From assembly GCF_022761015.1 (NCBI RefSeq), contig NZ_JAKWJQ010000001.1, forward strand, positions 1 through 64,000: a stretch of DNA of 64,000 nucleotides. The letters are read 5' to 3'. Below are positions 60,884 through 64,000 of the stretch, piece by piece. Numbering within the stretch: the stretch's first letter is position 1; every line of letters starts with the position of its first letter. A program made the position numbers and the translations under genes. The stretch comes from Humibacter sp. RRB41 (GTDB lineage Bacteria > Actinomycetota > Actinomycetes > Actinomycetales > Microbacteriaceae). The notes under the pieces were generated by a model. It saw nothing but the letters and a program-made list of their open reading frames with translations, searched no databases and was not told the origin of the DNA.

Positions 60884-61824
60884 CGCGACACCTGCACGAG
60901 CGAACTGTCGGCCGCGGTGATCTCGTCGCCGTAGTGGCGAAGGAAGAGCTCCTCGAGAGACGGGGGGGTGATGGTCAGCCCCTGCACGCCGAGCGCGCCG
61001 AGGCCCGGGAGCGTCGACGCGACATCCGAGCTGTCCACCGTGAAGTGGATGCGATCGGATGCCTCGACCACGTCGTGCGCAGACGGGATCGCCTCGACCG
61101 CCGCGACGCTCACGCCGTCCGCCGCGAACGACACCTCCGTGCGCGTCAGGTGCCGCAGCTCGGCGAGACTGCCGGACTCGACCGCCTTGCCGGCCCGGAT
61201 GATCGTCACCCGGTCGCAGAGCGCCTCCACCTCGGAGAGGATGTGGCTGGAGAGCAGGATGCTCGCGCCATCCTTCTTTCGAATGCGCGTCACCTCCTCG
61301 GAGAAGACGGCCTCCATCACGGGGTCGAGGCCACTGGTCGGCTCGTCGAGGATGTACAGGCGCGCCGGAACGGCGAACGCCGCGATCAGCGAGACCTTCT
61401 GCCGGTTGCCCTTGGAGTAGGTCGCTGCCTTCTTGCGCGGATCGAACTGGAACGCCTCGACCAGCCTGGCGCGGCGCTGCCGGTACTCGCCGGTTCCGGT
61501 GTCGGCACCGCGGAGCCGTGCGATGAGGTCGATGGTCTCGCCGCCCGACAGGTTGGGCCAGAGCGCGACGTCGCCCGGCACGTAGGCGATGCCCTGGTGC
61601 AGGCGGCTCGCCTTGCCCCACGGGTCGTCGCCGAACACGCGTGCCTCACCGCCGCTGGAGCGGATCAGGCCGAGCAGCACCCTGATCGTCGTCGACTTGC
61701 CGGCGCCGTTCGGCCCGAGGAAGCCGTGCACCTCGCCCTCGGCAACCGAGAGGTCGAGACCGTCGAGAGCGTGGACGCGGCCGAAGCGTTTCTGCAGGCC
61801 GCGGGTTTCTATTACTGAGGTCAT
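60880..61824 (-). CDS. ABC exporter ATP-binding protein
   Basis: A 314-residue DrrA-like ATPase: Walker A GPNGAGKSTTI, variant signature YSKGNRQKVSLIAAF, Walker B LYILDEPTSGLDP, H-loop SSHILSEVE. The last 100 residues are the usual C-terminal extension of these exporters. It is the first gene of the exporter-regulator operon. Confidence 0.92.
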   Translation of the reverse strand: MTSVIETRGLQKRFGRVHALDGLDLSVAEGEVHGFLGPNGAGKSTTIRVLLGLIRSSGGEARVFGDDPWGKASRLHQGIAYVPGDVALWPNLSGGETIDLIARLRGADTGTGEYRQRRARLVEAFQFDPRKKAATYSKGNRQKVSLIAAFAVPARLYILDEPTSGLDPVMEAVFSEEVTRIRKKDGASILLSSHILSEVEALCDRVTIIRAGKAVESGSLAELRHLTRTEVSFAADGVSVAAVEAIPSAHDVVEASDRIHFTVDSSDVASTLPGLGALGVQGLTITPPSLEELFLRHYGDEITAADSSLVQVSR

Positions 61825-61844
61825 GAGCGAGACGCTACGCCCAT

Positions 61845-61860
61845 TTCACAAATTTGTGAA
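61845..61860. promoter_or_regulatory. Perfect 16-bp operator with adjacent -10 (exporter operon)
   Basis: TTCACAAATTTGTGAA is an exact palindrome 21-36 bp before the ATPase start. On the minus strand the hexamer GATAAT (61865-61860) directly adjoins it as a likely -10 element, so the site covers the transcription start. It is the best candidate for the MarR/GbsR-type regulator encoded at the end of the operon. Confidence 0.8.
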
Positions 61861-62053
61861 TTATCCTAACGGAATCCTGACGACCGCCCCAGACCACCTC
61901 CACCCGAGGCCCCGGCCACCCGGCGCATCGCGACCCGCCACCGGTCGTGTTCGGGCTGTGGCGACCAGCCGTCTACAAAAGTAGCCCCCTGGCGAGCCAT
62001 CGGCCTGAAAAAGTACGACCGCTGCGGGCGGCAGGGGCCACTACGTTCGAAGG

Positions 62054-63388
62054 ATGCCCCGCCGCGCCGTCGACCGCGAGATCATGCGGCTCGCGATCCC
62101 CGCATTCGGTGCTCTCGTCGCAGAGCCGCTCTTCCTGCTGGCCGACTCCGCCCTGGTCGGACACCTCGGCGCCACTCCACTCGCCGCTCTCGGCATCGCC
62201 GGCGCCCTGCTGCAGACGATCGTCGGCCTCATGGTGTTCCTCGCCTACGGAACGACGCCGGCCGTCGCCAGGCGCCTTGGCGCAGGGCAATCGCGCGAAG
62301 CGGTCGAGGCGGGCATCGACGGACTGTGGCTGGCGCTCGGCATCGGCGCGATCCTGGCGATCGCCGGCGTCTTCGCGACGCCGTGGCTGGTCTCGCTGTT
62401 CGGGGCGGCTCAGGATGTCTCGGCGCAGGCATCCGCCTACCTCGCCATATCGATGGCCGGGCTCCCTGCCATGCTCATCGTGTTCGCGGCGGCCGGGCTG
62501 CTCCGGGGGCTGCAGGACACGCGCACGCCGCTGGTCGTGGCATCCGCGGGGTTCGCCGCGAACATCGCGCTCAACGCGCTGTTGATCTATGGCGTGGGAC
62601 TCGGCATCGTCGGATCGGCGACCGGAACGGTGATCGCGCAGTGGGGCATGGCGGCCGCCTACCTCGTCGTCGCGGTGCGGCACGCCCGGCGGGTCGGGGC
62701 GCGGCTGGGGGTGAGGCCGGCGGGCATCCGCGGGCTGTCGGGCGCCGGATGGTGGCTGTTCCTGCGCACGGCCAGCCTGCGCGTCGCGATCCTCTTGGCG
62801 GTGTTCCTCGCCACCGGCATCTCGGCCGACGCCCTCGCCGGATGGCAGGTGACGATGGCGGTCTACAACGCGGTCGCGCTCGCCCTCGACGCGCTGGCGA
62901 TCGCTGCGCAAGCGCTCGTCGGACGCGACCTGGGCCGAGGCGATCTGGATGCCGTTCGTGCCGTTCTGCACCGCTGCCTCTGGTGGGGCGTCGGCGGCGG
63001 GGCCGTGTTCGGCATTGTGCTGATCGCGCTGAGCCCTGTGCTCGGCTGGGTGTTCACCAGCGATCCCGCCGTGCTGCAGATTCTTCCCGTGCCGCTCGCG
63101 ATCATCGGAGCGACGACCCCGCTCGGCGGCTATGTGTTCGTGCTCGACGGGGTGCTGATCGGTGCCGGGGATGCCCGCTACCTCGCCGTCACCGGCCTGG
63201 CGAACCTCGCGGTGTTCGCTCCGCTGGCGTGGCTGGCCCTCGCCTTCGGCGGTGGCGGCGCGGCCTCGCTCGGCTGGCTGACGCTCGCCTTCGGTCTGGG
63301 GTATCTCGGCGCCCGCGCCGTCACGCTCGGACTGCGCGCCCACGGCCACCGCTGGATGGTGGCAGGCGCGGTGCGCCCCGCCCCCTGA
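62054..63388 (+). CDS. MATE family efflux transporter (DinF-like)
   Basis: A 444-residue transporter with twelve helices. IMRLAIPAFGALVAEPLFLLADSALVGHLG is typical of the DinF branch, and AAGLLRGLQDTRTPL matches the conserved middle loop. No SOS box was seen upstream, so damage regulation is not supported. It converges with the LacI gene at 63392 with a 3-bp gap. Confidence 0.9.
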   Translation: MPRRAVDREIMRLAIPAFGALVAEPLFLLADSALVGHLGATPLAALGIAGALLQTIVGLMVFLAYGTTPAVARRLGAGQSREAVEAGIDGLWLALGIGAILAIAGVFATPWLVSLFGAAQDVSAQASAYLAISMAGLPAMLIVFAAAGLLRGLQDTRTPLVVASAGFAANIALNALLIYGVGLGIVGSATGTVIAQWGMAAAYLVVAVRHARRVGARLGVRPAGIRGLSGAGWWLFLRTASLRVAILLAVFLATGISADALAGWQVTMAVYNAVALALDALAIAAQALVGRDLGRGDLDAVRAVLHRCLWWGVGGGAVFGIVLIALSPVLGWVFTSDPAVLQILPVPLAIIGATTPLGGYVFVLDGVLIGAGDARYLAVTGLANLAVFAPLAWLALAFGGGGAASLGWLTLAFGLGYLGARAVTLGLRAHGHRWMVAGAVRPAP

Positions 63389-63391
63389 GCA

Positions 63392-64000
63392 TCAGGCGAT
63401 CGGGGCAGACGGCGGCGGAGCCGTGGTGTTGCCGACGCGCAGCACGCTCGTGAAGGAGACGGACTCGGCCTCGCGGCCCTCGAGCATCCGCACGATGGCC
63501 CTGCCTGCTGCTCGACCCTTCTCGTAGGCCGGCTGCTCGAGCGTCGTCAGCTCGTACGGCCAGAGGCCGTCGACGCGCACGCCGTCGAATCCGATCACGC
63601 TCAGCTCGTCGGGAACCTTGATGCCGAGCTCCTCCGCGCCCCGGATCACGCCGGCGGCGAGCAGGTCGCTCTGCGCGATGATCGCGGTGGGGCGCTCGTC
63701 CGCAGGGCCGGACAGCATCTCCCGCGCCGCACGCACACCCTCGTCGACGAAGCTTCCGGCAGCGGCGTGGGCGACGGCATCCGGGAACACGGCCCTCGCG
63801 CCCTCCAGGCGCTGCAGGGCGGTCGCCGAGGAACTGATCGCGAGAAGCTCGTCGGTGACGAGACCCCTGTGGTGTGCTGCATCGAGCGGAAGCGTGACGA
63901 TGCCGACCCGCCCGTGCCCGAGCTGCCGCAGGTGCTGTGCGCCGCGTTCCGTCGCGTCGCGGTTGTCCTGCTCGATGACGAGCACCCCCTCGACCGGGAA
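63392..64000 (-). CDS. LacI family transcriptional regulator, C-terminal part (cut by right edge)
   Basis: The frame is open to the end of the window; about 202 residues of the effector domain are visible, without the N-terminal HTH. LVIEQDNRDATERGAQHLRQLGHGRVGIV, ISSSATALQRLEGAR, TAIIAQSDLLAAGVI, LGIKVPDELSVIGFDG and LTTLEQPAYEKGRAAG are standard LacI-family C-terminal motifs. It must read leftwards from beyond the window. It could, in principle, act on the LacI-like site at 3752. Confidence 0.88.
   Translation of the reverse strand, partial: FPVEGVLVIEQDNRDATERGAQHLRQLGHGRVGIVTLPLDAAHHRGLVTDELLAISSSATALQRLEGARAVFPDAVAHAAAGSFVDEGVRAAREMLSGPADERPTAIIAQSDLLAAGVIRGAEELGIKVPDELSVIGFDGVRVDGLWPYELTTLEQPAYEKGRAAGRAIVRMLEGREAESVSFTSVLRVGNTTAPPPSAPIA

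Noticed and set aside
61861-62053. SOS box before the DinF-like MATE gene
   Set aside because: No LexA-type palindrome is found in the region, only AT-rich and GC-rich fragments without symmetry.
1-64000. tRNA, rRNA or riboswitch genes
   Set aside because: No tRNA cloverleaf, rRNA segment or known riboswitch core was recognised on reading the intergenic stretches; a covariance-model search would be decisive.

Overview
The window is 64 kb of very GC-rich DNA from an actinobacterium. The evidence is dense, mostly ATGA-coupled operons, a coproporphyrin-dependent haem pathway (HemQ plus HemY/CgoX plus HemH), a DUF222-type HNH gene, DUF3618 and YtxH-like proteins, and ROK-controlled XylFGH-like sugar transporters. 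The frequent GGATGCC/GGCATCC codon pair and overall gene content suggest Microbacteriaceae. The genus cannot be fixed from sequence alone. No rRNA, tRNA, CRISPR, IS element or prophage was found.

Layout. 1-3.6 kb: the tail of a degenerate HNH gene, a TetR regulator divergent from an epimerase-like oxidoreductase with a palindromic operator between them, and a membrane protein with an LssY-like domain. 3.7-20 kb: a sugar-import region with three Class-2 type ABC importers. Two are XylFGH-like with single-domain ATPases (3885-7145 and 12524-15620). The third is MmsAB/ChvE-like with a two-domain ATPase (15873-19958). A ROK repressor leads the second, and redox and membrane genes lie between the first two. 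20-20.5 kb is a gene-free, repeat-rich stretch. 20.5-25 kb: a LAxTG-anchored surface protein, hemL-hemB and an SDR. 25.4-30.7 kb: two MFS exporters, the rimB-like/rimK pair and a LysM lipoprotein. 30.8-39.4 kb: the main haem block hemE-hemY (then three small envelope genes) and hemQ-hemH-hemC-hemD-idi. 39.5-44.1 kb: a cupin, a PIG-L deacetylase, a frameshifted methyltransferase and an 884-residue Ig-like membrane protein. 44.2-49.9 kb: hemA, GNAT, HxlR/MFS, a DUF4232-like protein and an epimerase. 49.9-55.2 kb: the branched-chain amino-acid importer livKHMGF. 55.5-64 kb: a beta-lactamase-fold hydrolase, an M13 peptidase, an ABC-2 exporter with its own regulator, a MATE exporter and a LacI regulator cut by the right edge.

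How it fits together. The haem genes together encode glutamyl-tRNA to ALA (hemA, hemL), then hemB, hemC, hemD and hemE, then oxidation (hemY), iron insertion (hemH) and decarboxylation (hemQ) to haem b. The sugar region looks like a scavenging locus for plant-type monosaccharides. Two of its operons share a 16-bp near-identical inverted-repeat element upstream, which suggests one common regulator. Several long perfect inverted repeats of unrelated sequence lie between genes at 20.3, 24.3 and 25.3 kb and are the most unexplained non-coding structures. I saw no clear new defence or biosynthetic system. The best candidates for new biology are the RimK-RCK_C fusion, the Ig-like membrane protein, the shared operator and the intergenic palindromes.
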